The notes: generated by a model from the letters alone, not told the origin. Counted from the stretch's first letter, positions 7,754 through 16,945 are shown. The stretch: 54,859 nt of DNA from Clostridia bacterium (GCA_017403265.1 JAFQOJ010000014.1:1-54859); one strand, 5' to 3'. Numbers and translations are program-made.

Positions 7754-8617
7754 ATGGACTGCTTGGCTGAGTTTGAAAACTATCTGACTATGACTAAAAA
7801 TTCTTCGGCAAGCACACTGGAAGCGTATATTCGTGATGTGAAGCAGTTTATTGCACACTGCCATGATGAATTTGCAAAAATTGATACTAAGACTATAGAA
7901 AATTACATAACCAAACTCAATAAATCGCAGGCTACAAAGGTTCGCATTTTGGCATCCTTGCGCGCTTTCTTTAAGTTTTTGGTAGTAAGCGGCAAACTCC
8001 TTGATAACCCGACTGACACTATTAAGCTTAAAAAAACCAAAACCCACAATTTAGGCGTTTTGGGTGCGGATGAAATTGTACTTTTATTATCTCAACCTGA
8101 CGGCGACGATTTTAAAAGTGTTCGCGATAAGGCAATGCTTGAGCTACTTTACGCAACAGGTATAAAGGTGTCTGAGCTATTGTCGGTTAAGGTTAATGAT
8201 ATCAACCTTACTATAGGCATACTTCACCTTAAAAGAGGTGATAAAGAGCGTATAGTACCGATTTATCCTGCAGCTGTAAAATCGCTTACCGAGTATATAC
8301 AAAATGTTAGAAGCGCTATTGTAAGCGATAATGATAGCGGTTTTTTGTTTACAAACCTTTCAGGGCTTCCAATGTCGCGCCAAGGTTTTTGGAAGATTAT
8401 AAAATATTACGCCAATAAGGCGGGTATAAAAAAGGAAATAACACCCCAAACGCTACGTCATTCATTTGCAGCGCACTTGCTTGAAAACGGCGCAAAGCTA
8501 AAGGATATTAAAGAGATGCTTGGTCATAGTGATATTTCTTCAACCCAAGTTTATGCAAAGTTTGTAAAGGAAAAATACGCAAGCAAATATGCAAAATTCC
8601 ATCCGCTTGCAAAATAA
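7754..8617 (+). CDS. XerD-like tyrosine recombinase with altered catalytic residues
   Basis: A 287-aa protein with an N-terminal SAM-like core-binding domain (about 1-90) and a C-terminal catalytic domain. Length and neighbours fit XerD, which resolves chromosome dimers. Of the usual six catalytic residues, Lys164 (RGDKERIVP), Arg235, His258 (MLGHSD) and Tyr267 (STQVY) are present. The first Arg is Lys138 (YATGIKVSEL instead of LRVSEL), and the His two before the second Arg-Leu is Gln232 (TPQTLRHSF instead of TPHTLRH). It could be a lineage-specific active variant or a recombinase with lowered activity. Confidence 0.88.
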   Translation: MDCLAEFENYLTMTKNSSASTLEAYIRDVKQFIAHCHDEFAKIDTKTIENYITKLNKSQATKVRILASLRAFFKFLVVSGKLLDNPTDTIKLKKTKTHNLGVLGADEIVLLLSQPDGDDFKSVRDKAMLELLYATGIKVSELLSVKVNDINLTIGILHLKRGDKERIVPIYPAAVKSLTEYIQNVRSAIVSDNDSGFLFTNLSGLPMSRQGFWKIIKYYANKAGIKKEITPQTLRHSFAAHLLENGAKLKDIKEMLGHSDISSTQVYAKFVKEKYASKYAKFHPLAK

Positions 8618-8634
8618 TTACTTTTTAAAAAGAT

Positions 8635-8665
8635 ACGGTGCAACTTGAATTTTAAGTTGCACCGT
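8635..8665. terminator. bidirectional terminator
   Basis: Perfect 12-base stem ACGGTGCAACTT/AAGTTGCACCGT, with a seven-base loop and T/A-rich flanks. It lies between the convergent xerD-like and isomerase genes. Confidence 0.88.
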
Positions 8666-8669
8666 TTAA

Positions 8670-9512
8670 TTATTTTATGGTTTCAAGTATCTCTTTCGCT
8701 GACTTTATATCGGTTATTGGGTTTTCGCCTGTTTCACGTTCTATAGTTAGGTATCCATCATAGCCGTATTTTTTCAAAGCCGAAATATATGCCTTAAAAT
8801 CAACCTTTCCCTGACCAATAGGGGTTTCAAGGAAGTAGTCTGCAATATTGAGCGCTTCAATTCCACCTGTGGCAAAATGGTCATAAATTATTTCAGGGTC
8901 AGTAGACTTTAGCATTATACCGTCTTTTGCATGGGTATGAACAATATATTCGTTTAAAAGCTCTACAGCTTCAACAGGGTCTTGTCCTGTAACCATTACA
9001 AAGTTTGCGGGGTCAAGATTTACACCTACACCGCCATTGGTTTTCTTTAAAAATCCAAGAAGTGTTTTAGCTGTTTCAGGACCTGTCTCAATAGCAAGGG
9101 TTACACCTTTTGAAGAGGCATATTCGCCGCATTTAGTTATTGCATCAAGCATAATCTTATAGCGCGGATGGCATTCATCAGATGGAATAACACCGATATG
9201 AGTAGTAATAACAGATATGTTAAATTCGCTTGCCAAATCAATAATTGCTTTTGTTTTTCTTATTCTTTCGGGATTATCTTTTTCGATTTGGAATCCATAA
9301 CCACCCATATCTCCGCAAAGGGCAGATATTTCAAGTTTGTATTTTTTTAGAAGATTTTTAATTTCAAGCTTTCTTTTATCATTTAAAGCTTCGGGGCTAA
9401 ATTCTCCTGTAGTTGCATATATTTGCACACCGTCGAATTCAAGCTCACTTGCAAGCTTGAGACTTTCATCAAGCGGCAGTTTAAAGCAATCGGTAATAAC
9501 ACCTATTTTCAT
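8670..9512 (-). CDS. sugar phosphate isomerase/epimerase (xylose isomerase-like TIM barrel)
   Basis: A 280-aa protein of the AP-endonuclease 2/xylose-isomerase-like barrel family. Visible family elements are the GVITDCF start, LCGDMGGYGF, TTHIGVIP, VTLAIETGPET (metal-binding Glu), NLDPANFV, IVHTHAKDG (metal-binding His) and LTIERETG near the end. The start at 9512 is preferred over 9530 because GGAG lies eight bases before it. It is the last gene of a three-gene leftward operon with two oxidoreductases, two bases after its neighbour, suggesting inositol or unusual-sugar metabolism. The substrate is unknown. Confidence 0.85.
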   Translation of the reverse strand: MKIGVITDCFKLPLDESLKLASELEFDGVQIYATTGEFSPEALNDKRKLEIKNLLKKYKLEISALCGDMGGYGFQIEKDNPERIRKTKAIIDLASEFNISVITTHIGVIPSDECHPRYKIMLDAITKCGEYASSKGVTLAIETGPETAKTLLGFLKKTNGGVGVNLDPANFVMVTGQDPVEAVELLNEYIVHTHAKDGIMLKSTDPEIIYDHFATGGIEALNIADYFLETPIGQGKVDFKAYISALKKYGYDGYLTIERETGENPITDIKSAKEILETIK

Positions 9513-9514
9513 AG

Positions 9515-10357
9515 TTATATCTCCAACCATACATTATCGTTTTTTTCTGCATTTATAAGAGCATCGCGTATACGCATTACTTCGAGTGTTTCCATAGGAT
9601 CAAACGGCTCTTTTTCGGTTTTAAAAAATGTCATCATTTCCTCTATTAAATTAAGAAAAAACTCTGATGTTACTTCCTTTTTACAGAATTTTTCTTCTCC
9701 CATTTGAGCAGTCACCGAAAAGGTGAATTGAGGAGAATAGATTATGCTTGCTTCATAACCGTTTAGTGTTTTAATACGACAAATTTTATTAGCCCCCATG
9801 GTTTCAACCTTTACGCTTGTTGCCCTGTCAGAGAAAAGGGAAACAAAAATTTCAATAGGGTGAATCATATATTCATGAAAATTACCACCACCGCCTGTAA
9901 TTATTGCATTTTTAAGCCCTTTAAGTGACTCCAATTCTTCAGCATAACGTAAAGCGGAGGTTGTGAAAAAAGGTGTTTTGTATTGTTTGGCAATTTGAAA
10001 AATTTGTTTTGCAGTTTCATAATCGGGCGCAAAGGTTTTGTCAATATATGTTGGCTTTTTAAACGGCAGTACTGCCTTAGCATAACGAAGATGGGTTTCG
10101 GGGTTGGAGGGGGATAAAATAAGAATATAATCGCTTTTTTCACACAATTCTTCAATACTATCACATTTGACCACACCGAATTTTTCGCACCATTCATCTG
10201 TAGTAATTTTATCAAAAGGGGATATATCTTTTTCTGCCCATGCGTAAGAAAGAACAAAATCTGTACTAAGCTTCTCGTTAGCCATATTTATCCAAGTAGG
10301 ATAGTTATTAGCGTGCCATTCGCTGAGATAATAATCAACAAATCCAATTTTTTTCAT
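9515..10357 (-). CDS. Gfo/Idh/MocA-like NAD(P)-binding oxidoreductase (divergent)
   Basis: A 280-aa protein. The N-terminus KKIGFVDYYLSEWHANNYPTW lacks the classic GxGxxG loop but keeps the overall layout: ILILSPSNPETHLRYAKAVLPFKKPTYIDKTFAPD matches the TPNxxHxxxAxxAxxxGKHVxxEKP region, with the EKP motif replaced by DKT. A GGGGNFHEYMIHPIEIF segment follows. It lies between two related operon genes, two or three bases from each. It may be a non-canonical dehydrogenase or a structural partner of the neighbouring enzyme; its substrate is unknown. Confidence 0.68.
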   Translation of the reverse strand: MKKIGFVDYYLSEWHANNYPTWINMANEKLSTDFVLSYAWAEKDISPFDKITTDEWCEKFGVVKCDSIEELCEKSDYILILSPSNPETHLRYAKAVLPFKKPTYIDKTFAPDYETAKQIFQIAKQYKTPFFTTSALRYAEELESLKGLKNAIITGGGGNFHEYMIHPIEIFVSLFSDRATSVKVETMGANKICRIKTLNGYEASIIYSPQFTFSVTAQMGEEKFCKKEVTSEFFLNLIEEMMTFFKTEKEPFDPMETLEVMRIRDALINAEKNDNVWLEI

Positions 10358-10359
10358 AA

Positions 10360-11424
10360 TTATACTGCAACCTCACTTTTGTTTTTTGCAGAAAGATAAA
10401 GTTTATCAAGCAGCTTAGCACTCTCTAAAATATTATCAATATGATTTTTATTTTTCACACCCGTAATAACCGAATCAATAAAGGCTATATCTTCGCAAAG
10501 ATACATGTTTGGTATATCATATTCAGGCTGAATTGTTTCAAGGGTTGCGCCATCATAAATTTCAAATTTGCCACCATAAGAAAGACGTGCACCACATTTA
10601 TCTCCAAGAAAATCTATGAACATTTCATTTTTATTAATGTTTTGAGCCCAAGCGCCATTGAAAGAAATACTTGCCTTATCGGTACGGATATGACCGCTAA
10701 TAAAGTCATCAACATCGTTTGTTCCATTTTCAATATCGGCAGTATCCTCTGCCCACATGCCATTGTATTTATAAGCCTTCATATCTTTAGCCATTTCACA
10801 ATATGCATCACAAGTAACATTCTTGATTTTCGCACCGCCAAGAATGTAAAGAACTAAATCAAGGAAATGGATGCCCCAGTCAATAAGCACACCGCCGCCT
10901 GATTGCTCTTTTGTTGTGAAAGCACCGCCGAGTCCTGGGATGCTGCGGTGGGATCTGAATGAGCAGTAAACATGATATATGTTGCCGAATTTTCCTTCTT
11001 TATTCATTTCTTCGAGCAACTCAATTGATTTGTTGTAACGGTTGCAAACACCAATATTAAGTAAAAGAGCGCGCTTATTTGCCTCTTCTGCCATTTTGCA
11101 GGAAAGCTCATAGTTTACGGTAATAGGTTTTTCGCAAAAAACGTGCTTGTTTGCAGCCAAAGCATCCATAGTAATAGTATAGTGTGAATAGTTTGGAGTA
11201 AGTACATAAACAATTTCAACCTCGGGGTCACTTAAGGCGTCTTTGTAATCTATAATGCAATTTTCAATTATTGGAAAATCTTCCTTCATTTTTTTTGCTT
11301 TTTGGGGAATAATGTCACAGGCGTACTTTATTCTGACATTATCCATTTGGGTAAAAGCGGGGAAGTGTGATAATCTTGCAATTCTGCCGCATCCGATTAC
11401 GGCAATGACTTTTTTATCTTTCAT
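10360..11424 (-). CDS. Gfo/Idh/MocA family oxidoreductase
   Basis: A 354-aa enzyme with a clear Rossmann loop (VIAVIGCGRIARLSHFPAF), LTPNYSHYTI, the catalytic EKP (HVFCEKPI) and a GGGVLIDWGIHFLDL motif holding the usual D/H catalytic pair. Family members oxidise or reduce sugars, inositols or amino-sugars with NAD(P). It is the first gene of the leftward operon, directly divergent from the AraC-type regulator at 11620. That arrangement suggests the regulator controls it, probably in response to a sugar. Confidence 0.9.
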   Translation of the reverse strand: MKDKKVIAVIGCGRIARLSHFPAFTQMDNVRIKYACDIIPQKAKKMKEDFPIIENCIIDYKDALSDPEVEIVYVLTPNYSHYTITMDALAANKHVFCEKPITVNYELSCKMAEEANKRALLLNIGVCNRYNKSIELLEEMNKEGKFGNIYHVYCSFRSHRSIPGLGGAFTTKEQSGGGVLIDWGIHFLDLVLYILGGAKIKNVTCDAYCEMAKDMKAYKYNGMWAEDTADIENGTNDVDDFISGHIRTDKASISFNGAWAQNINKNEMFIDFLGDKCGARLSYGGKFEIYDGATLETIQPEYDIPNMYLCEDIAFIDSVITGVKNKNHIDNILESAKLLDKLYLSAKNKSEVAV

Positions 11425-11504
11425 GATAAAACCTCCATATTTATAAAAATTATATAAGTAACATATACCATAATTTAATTATATTTAGAACATCAGTTTA
11501 GTAA

Positions 11505-11595
11505 ATGTCATTTTTACACAAAATAGATGTCAATTTTTAATATTTAGCGAAAATTTAGCAAATTTTGATGTTAATTTTAACGTTTTATGTTGACA
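11505..11595. promoter_or_regulatory. phased ATGTCA-type direct repeats, candidate AraC-family operators
   Basis: In the divergent region, similar T-rich repeats start at 11505 (ATGTCATTTTTA), 11527 (ATGTCAATTTTTA), 11568 (ATGTTAATTTTA) and, more loosely, 11587 (ATGTTGACATAA). The spacings of 22, 41 and 19 bases are close to whole numbers of double helical turns. AraC proteins typically bind such direct repeats. Confidence 0.45.
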
Positions 11596-11618
11596 TAAAT
11601 TAATTAGTGAAGTATTCT
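11590..11618 (+). promoter_or_regulatory. sigma-A-type promoter overlapping the AraC-type gene start
   Basis: TTGACA (11590-11595), 17 bases, TATTCT (11613-11618). The -10 box ends one base before the first ATG of the regulator gene, so the translated start must lie downstream or the transcript is nearly leaderless. Confidence 0.55.
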
Positions 11619-11619
11619 A

Positions 11620-12504
11620 ATGTTAGGGGTGATAACTATTAACAAAGTTGATTTTCATTTAAGCCATGCTTACTTTTCCAATCCTTTAAAGTTTGACAGT
11701 ATTTTGCTTTTGCAAATTGGTAGAATGTTTTGTAAAGGGGATACTGTTATTGAACCGCATATACATACAAATCTATATGAACTCACAATCGTAACAGACG
11801 GTAAAGCGGTTATTTCAACTAACGATGTTCCAACACAGGTTAAGAAGGGAGATATTTATCTATCCCACCCCGGTGATATTCATAAAATTGAGTCGGATAG
11901 GGACGAACCGCTTAAGTACGATTTTTTTGCATTCAGGCTCAATAACCAAGAGTTTACGGAGGCATTTCAAAAAATAGCTCAGGACTATGCTCTTCCAAAT
12001 ACCCGCCTTTTCCATGACGATAGAATTCGCTCTTTAATCGGCAATGCGATTACTGAGCTTGATTCTGATGACCGATACAAAGACGAGCTTTTAAATTTGC
12101 TTTTTAAACAAATAATGATATATGTTATAAGAGGGTTTGAAAATATTACTCCTAAGAAAAACAGCGCTTATGCAAGAAAGTCAGAGCTTTTGTGCCAGCG
12201 CCTTATGAATTATATTGATACCCATATTTATTCCATTAAAAATTTGGAAGAAATTTGCCCTGTATTTAACTATAGCTATGGATATCTTTCTTCTGTATAT
12301 AAAAAAACTACAAGTAATACTCTATTTGACTATTTTCACGGAAAAAGGCTTGAGGCAGCAAGATTTTTGTTGATGGAAAATAGGCTTTCAATAACAGAAA
12401 TTTCTGAACTTTTAAACTATACTTCTGTGTATTCTTTCAGTAAAGCGTTTAAAGAGTATTATGGGCTCTCACCAAAGAATTATAAAATTTTTAATAAAAA
12501 ATAA
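11620..12504 (+). CDS. AraC-family transcriptional regulator
   Basis: About 294 aa. The N-terminal cupin-like sensor domain (EPHIHTNLYELTIVTDG, then KKGDIYLSHPGDIHKI) is followed by a C-terminal double helix-turn-helix (about 200-290) with the family signature ITEISELLNYTSVYSFSKAFKEYYGLSPKNYK. It probably senses a sugar and controls the divergent isomerase/oxidoreductase operon. The start is uncertain: a promoter-like -10 element ends at 11618, so the ATG at 11620 may not be transcribed. GTG 11629 or a rarer start at 11638, five bases after AGGGGTGA, are alternatives. Confidence 0.88.
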   Translation: MLGVITINKVDFHLSHAYFSNPLKFDSILLLQIGRMFCKGDTVIEPHIHTNLYELTIVTDGKAVISTNDVPTQVKKGDIYLSHPGDIHKIESDRDEPLKYDFFAFRLNNQEFTEAFQKIAQDYALPNTRLFHDDRIRSLIGNAITELDSDDRYKDELLNLLFKQIMIYVIRGFENITPKKNSAYARKSELLCQRLMNYIDTHIYSIKNLEEICPVFNYSYGYLSSVYKKTTSNTLFDYFHGKRLEAARFLLMENRLSITEISELLNYTSVYSFSKAFKEYYGLSPKNYKIFNKK

Positions 12505-12532
12505 GACACCGAGAAAATCACTTCTCGGTGTC
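12505..12532. terminator. bidirectional terminator
   Basis: Ten-base perfect stem GACACCGAGA/TCTCGGTGTC with TTATTTTA after it. It lies between the convergent araC-type gene and mscL. Confidence 0.88.
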
Positions 12533-12537
12533 TTATT

Positions 12538-13005
12538 TTAGTCGTTTTTCTTTTTAATTTCTTCAAGAATTTCTGCTAAAAGTTCTTCGGTAGTAGGAGC
12601 TTTTTCTTCTTCTACTTCTTCTACAGCTTCTTCCTTTTTAGCTAATGCTTTTTCGGAAAGCTCTTTTGCTTTAGCAAACATTTTAATAATTAGGAATACG
12701 ATAAACGCGATTATTAGGAAGTCGATAATAGTAACAAGTAATGTACCAATTCCAATGGTTACTGCGGGCTCAACAACTACACCGGCTTCATCCAAAACTT
12801 CGGGTTTTAAAAGAATATTAAGCTGGCTTAAATCAAAACCACCGATGAGCCATCCAATAAAGGGCATAAATACATCATTTACAATACTTGTGGTAATTTT
12901 ACCAAAGGCACCTGCAATAATTACACCGACTGCCATATCAATAACATTACCGCGCATTACAAATGCCTTAAAGTCAGCAATAAATCCTTTTGTTTTTTTA
13001 AACAT
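12538..13005 (-). CDS. mscL: large-conductance mechanosensitive channel
   Basis: A 155-aa MscL. The N-terminal amphipathic helix (FKKTKGFIADFKAFVMRGNVIDMAVGVIIAGAFGKI) runs into the pore-lining first membrane helix, and the second helix (about 80-110) is followed by a charged acidic cytoplasmic bundle (KAKELSEKALAKKEEAVEEVEEEK). It opens on membrane tension to release solutes in osmotic downshock. It is last in the leftward alaS-HIT-nucleotidyltransferase-mscL run. The tail is more acidic than in E. coli MscL. Confidence 0.95.
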   Translation of the reverse strand: MFKKTKGFIADFKAFVMRGNVIDMAVGVIIAGAFGKITTSIVNDVFMPFIGWLIGGFDLSQLNILLKPEVLDEAGVVVEPAVTIGIGTLLVTIIDFLIIAFIVFLIIKMFAKAKELSEKALAKKEEAVEEVEEEKAPTTEELLAEILEEIKKKND

Positions 13006-13017
13006 AATTAACTCTCC

Positions 13018-13902
13018 TTATATATTCTGATATTTTCCGTCATCTATCATTTTGCCAATAGCTTTTACAACTAAATCCTTATCTTCCTTATAGGTAACAC
13101 CGTACCACTTATCTTCAGCTACTAAAACATCAACAGTTTTTTCGCCCGTTTCAATTAGTGAAGACACAACGCTTGGAAGATAATATTCGCTTTTAGGAAC
13201 GTTAATGCTCTTATTTAAAAACTCTATAAAGCCTTTTTCTATGTAACCGAAAACATCCGGCATAAAGCCCCAAAGATTCATAGAAACAACGGTATCGGGT
13301 GCTAAGCTTTCCCAAGTTTTTCCGTCGTCTTCGGTAAATTTGCAATCCATAATCTTTGTGCGCTCGGTGATGGATTTTAGGTGATTATCACTGTCGGTAA
13401 CACATACACCGCGGGAGACATAACCGTTTTCGGTAAGTGTATTTACAAGACGGAAGCCAACCATACAATAGTTATTATCTTCGTTTTGCAAATACTTGGC
13501 AGTTTTTTGGAAAGCGCCTGCACCATAGAAATCATCTGCATTAACAACCGCAAAAGGCTCTTTTACAACATCTTTACAACAAAGAATAGCGTGTGCGGTA
13601 CCCCAGGGTTTTTCGCGGTCAGCGGGTACTTTAAATCCGTCGGGCAGAGCATCAATTTCTTGGAAAACGTATTCTACCTTAATTTTCTTTTCGATTTTTT
13701 TGCCTACTATTTCTTTGAAGTCTTTTTCAATCGCCTTTTTGATTACAAAAACAACCTTCGTAAAACCTGCTTTAATCGCATCGTAAACCGAGAAATCAAG
13801 TATAACTTCACCGTTTTTACCGATAGGCTCAAGCTGTTTCAAGGAGCCGAAGCGACTGCCCATACCTGCTGCCATAACTACTAAAGTAATATCTTTTTTC
13901 AT
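13018..13902 (-). CDS. nucleotidyltransferase (sugar-phosphate nucleotidylyltransferase fold)
   Basis: A 294-aa protein starting KKDITLVVMAAGMGSRFGSLKQLEPIG, a clear NTP-transferase signature (GxGxRxxxxK-like). VNADDFYG is the metal-binding segment. These enzymes activate sugar phosphates with NTPs, but the sugar cannot be told from sequence; the protein is not a close match to GalU, RmlA or GlmU. It is 12 bases upstream of mscL and follows the HIT gene at 28 bases. Confidence 0.82.
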   Translation of the reverse strand: MKKDITLVVMAAGMGSRFGSLKQLEPIGKNGEVILDFSVYDAIKAGFTKVVFVIKKAIEKDFKEIVGKKIEKKIKVEYVFQEIDALPDGFKVPADREKPWGTAHAILCCKDVVKEPFAVVNADDFYGAGAFQKTAKYLQNEDNNYCMVGFRLVNTLTENGYVSRGVCVTDSDNHLKSITERTKIMDCKFTEDDGKTWESLAPDTVVSMNLWGFMPDVFGYIEKGFIEFLNKSINVPKSEYYLPSVVSSLIETGEKTVDVLVAEDKWYGVTYKEDKDLVVKAIGKMIDDGKYQNI

Positions 13903-13930
13903 TTATAACAACTTCTTTCAAAATATTTAA

Positions 13931-14272
13931 TCAACCGGGAGGCCAAGCTAAATTTCTGCGTGCTAATAGGTGGAAATGAATATGACCGACAGTTTGACCA
14001 CCGTCTTTACCGCAGTTATTAACTACTCGGTAACCGTCGCTTAAGCTTTCAGCTTTAGCAATTTCTGCTACAGCTTCAAAAATTTTTGCAATATAAATAC
14101 TGTTTTGAGCATTTATTTCGTCAGCCGATGAAATATGAGTTTTCGGCACAATAATTGCGTGAAAGGGTGCTTGCGGTTCGATATCCAAAAATGCGTAAAC
14201 ATATTCGTTTTCGTAAATCTTGGTTGAAGGGATGTCACCTTTGATTATTTTACAAAATAAGCAATCATTCAT
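13931..14272 (-). CDS. HIT-family nucleotide hydrolase/transferase
   Basis: A 113-aa histidine-triad protein. The N-terminal CLFCKIIKGDIPSTKIYE zinc-like start and the active-site HIHFHLL (His-x-His-x-His) are clear. HIT proteins such as HinT hydrolyse AMP from phosphoramidates and aminoacyl-adenylates. It sits nine bases after alaS, which fits a role in clearing lysyl- or alanyl-AMP, although that link is only suggested by position. Confidence 0.93.
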   Translation of the reverse strand: MNDCLFCKIIKGDIPSTKIYENEYVYAFLDIEPQAPFHAIIVPKTHISSADEINAQNSIYIAKIFEAVAEIAKAESLSDGYRVVNNCGKDGGQTVGHIHFHLLARRNLAWPPG

Positions 14273-14281
14273 AATTTAACC

Positions 14282-16906
14282 TCACTTAATTTGGGTTTCT
14301 ACAACCGAAGCTACACTCTGTAACGCGGTTTCAAGCTTAGTAATATCTTTACCGCCTGCCATAGCGCTATCTGACTTGCCGCCGCCGTTACCGCCTGTGA
14401 GTTTAGCAATTTCGCGTACCAAGTTGCCTGCGTGAACGCCCTTAGCTATTGCATCCTTACCGCAAGCGGCACAGAATGTTAATTTTTCACCTTTAACACT
14501 CGCTAATAAAGCTACGGTATCAGGGTTATCTGCCTTAATAATATCACACATTTTGCGTAATTCATCGGCATTAACGCCCTTAAGTTCTTTTGCGATTACA
14601 CGAATATCACCAATATTTGTAGCACCGTCTAAAATACTTGAAAGCTTACTGTTGGCAAGCTGAGCTTCAGCCTTTTCTAATGCTTTTTGTGTATCCTTTA
14701 ATTCGTTTATAACAATATTTGCACGCTTAGCTATATCGTTAATATTAGCTGATTTTAATGCATCTGCAGTGTCGGTTGCTAATTTGATGTAGTTTTCAAT
14801 TACTGAAAGCACATTAGCGCCTGTTACTGCTTCAATACGTCTTACACCTGCGGCAACGCTCGATTCGGAATTGATATGGAAAAGACCAATTTTTGAAGTG
14901 TTATCTACGTGTGTACCGCCGCAAAGCTCAACCGATACGCCTAAAGCATTTACAACACGTACAACTTCGCCGTATTTTTCGCCGAATAATGCCATAGCAC
15001 CAAGTTTTTTAGCTTCGGCAATAGGCATTTCGGTATTTTCCACTGTAATTGCACCGAGTATTGCATTGTTTACATTATCTTCAACTGCTTTAAGTTCTTC
15101 GTGTGTTAAAGCAGAGAAATGTGTAAAGTCAAAACGAACTATCTTATCGTTTACAAGCTGACCTGCCTGCTCAACGTGGTTACCAAGTACAGAACGCAAA
15201 GCGGCTTGTAAAAGGTGAGCGGCAGTATGGTTGCGGCGAATAGCAGCACGTTTTACTGTATCAATTTGAGCTGAAACAGTATCGCAAACCGAGATTACAC
15301 CGCTAGTGAGTGTACCGTAATGTACGAAAATGCCATTTGTGGTTTTGGTGGTATCACTTACAGTAAATTCTGCATTTTTGGTTTTTATAACACCACAGTC
15401 ACCAATCTGACCACCGCTTTCTGCATAGAAGGGTGTAGTATCAAGCACGATAGCTGCTTTTTGACCTTCAAAAGCGCTGCTTGTATGTTCGTTATCTACA
15501 ACAATATCTAAAACACTAGCAGCAGCGGTATTTTCGGTATAACCTACAAATTCGGTGGCTTTGATATTTTCGAACGTAATGCCGTCACTTTTCCAGCTTT
15601 CACCGTCAGATGCTTTACGGGCATTACGTGCCTTTTGTTTTTGCTCTTCCATTAATTCCTTAAAGCGTTCTTCATCTAAAGTGATACCTTTTTCGGCAAG
15701 AATGTCTTTAGTAAGGTCAATGGGGAAGCCATAGGTATCATAAAGCTTGAATGCATCTTCGCCCGAGAAGGTCTTACTGTTTTTGGTTAATTCTTCAAGC
15801 ATTGAAAGACCTTGGTCAACAGTTTTATTAAAGGATGCTTCTTCATTATTTATAACCTTTGTAATTAACTGCTGTTTTTCTACAAGCTCAGGGTAGCCTT
15901 GCTTGTTTTCGCTTATTACGGTATCACAAAGTTCCATAAAGAAGGGGCGGTTAATACCTATAATCTTACCGTGACGAACGGCTCTTCTAATAATACGGCG
16001 AAGAACATATCCGCGTCCCTCGTTAGAGGGGATAATACCGTCGCTTATCATAAAGGTAGCGGCTCTTGCATGGTCGGTTATAGCGCGAATAGAAATATCG
16101 GTAGATGCATCCTTACCGTATTCCTTGCCCGAAATTTTGCAAACATTGTCTAAAATATTGCGAATAGTGTCAACCTCAAACATATTGTCAACATCCTGCA
16201 TAACGCATGCAAGACGCTCAAGCCCCATACCTGTATCAATATTTTTGTGCTCAAGCTCGGTGTAAGTGCCGTCACCCATATTATTAAACTGCGAGAAAAC
16301 GTTGTTCCAAATTTCCATATATCTGTCGCAATCACAACCCGGCTTACAGTCGGGCGAGCCACAGCCGTATTTTTCACCACGGTCAAAGTAAATTTCGCTA
16401 CAAGGACCGCAAGGACCTGTGCCGTGTTCCCAGAAGTTATCCTCTTTGCCCATTCTTACAATACGTTCTTCAGGCACACCGATAACATCACGCCAAAAGT
16501 TATATGCCTCGTCATCTTCTTCATAAACAGACGGCCAAAGTAATTCACTGGGGATTTCAAGTGTTTTGGTTAAGAATTCCCAAGCCCAAGTGATAGCTTC
16601 TGACTTAAAGTAGTCGCCAAAGGAGAAGTTACCAAGCATTTCAAAAAATGTACCGTGACGGGCGGTGATACCAACGCGTTCAAGGTCGGGTGTTCTAATA
16701 CACTTCTGGCAGGTAGTAACACGAACACTGGGAGGTGTTACTTCGCCCGTGAAATACTTTTTCATCGGCGCCATACCTGAGTTTATAAGTAATAAAGATT
16801 TATCGTTATTAGGCACCAAAGAGAAGCTGCCAAGCCTTAAATGGTCTTTAGACTCAAAAAAGGCAAGATACATTTCTCTAAGGTCATTAAGTGAAGTCCA
16901 TTTCAT
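14282..16906 (-). CDS. alaS: alanyl-tRNA synthetase
   Basis: An 874-aa AlaS charging tRNA-Ala. The N-terminal aminoacylation domain (KWTSLNDLREMYLAFFESKDHLRLGSFSLVP, then TCQKCIRTPDLERVG and RHGTFFEMLGNFSFGDYFK) is followed by the editing domain with the zinc motif RNHTAAHLLQAALR and CGGTHV, and a C-terminal GNGGGKSDSAMAGG tail. The start at 16906 is preferred over 16915, because the upstream ATG is joined to the AAAGG Shine-Dalgarno. A consensus promoter lies upstream and I found no T-box in its short leader. Confidence 0.97.
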   Translation of the reverse strand: MKWTSLNDLREMYLAFFESKDHLRLGSFSLVPNNDKSLLLINSGMAPMKKYFTGEVTPPSVRVTTCQKCIRTPDLERVGITARHGTFFEMLGNFSFGDYFKSEAITWAWEFLTKTLEIPSELLWPSVYEEDDEAYNFWRDVIGVPEERIVRMGKEDNFWEHGTGPCGPCSEIYFDRGEKYGCGSPDCKPGCDCDRYMEIWNNVFSQFNNMGDGTYTELEHKNIDTGMGLERLACVMQDVDNMFEVDTIRNILDNVCKISGKEYGKDASTDISIRAITDHARAATFMISDGIIPSNEGRGYVLRRIIRRAVRHGKIIGINRPFFMELCDTVISENKQGYPELVEKQQLITKVINNEEASFNKTVDQGLSMLEELTKNSKTFSGEDAFKLYDTYGFPIDLTKDILAEKGITLDEERFKELMEEQKQKARNARKASDGESWKSDGITFENIKATEFVGYTENTAAASVLDIVVDNEHTSSAFEGQKAAIVLDTTPFYAESGGQIGDCGVIKTKNAEFTVSDTTKTTNGIFVHYGTLTSGVISVCDTVSAQIDTVKRAAIRRNHTAAHLLQAALRSVLGNHVEQAGQLVNDKIVRFDFTHFSALTHEELKAVEDNVNNAILGAITVENTEMPIAEAKKLGAMALFGEKYGEVVRVVNALGVSVELCGGTHVDNTSKIGLFHINSESSVAAGVRRIEAVTGANVLSVIENYIKLATDTADALKSANINDIAKRANIVINELKDTQKALEKAEAQLANSKLSSILDGATNIGDIRVIAKELKGVNADELRKMCDIIKADNPDTVALLASVKGEKLTFCAACGKDAIAKGVHAGNLVREIAKLTGGNGGGKSDSAMAGGKDITKLETALQSVASVVETQIK

Positions 16907-16945
16907 AAAAAACATCCTTTATTCTCAAATTAAACATACAAAGTT

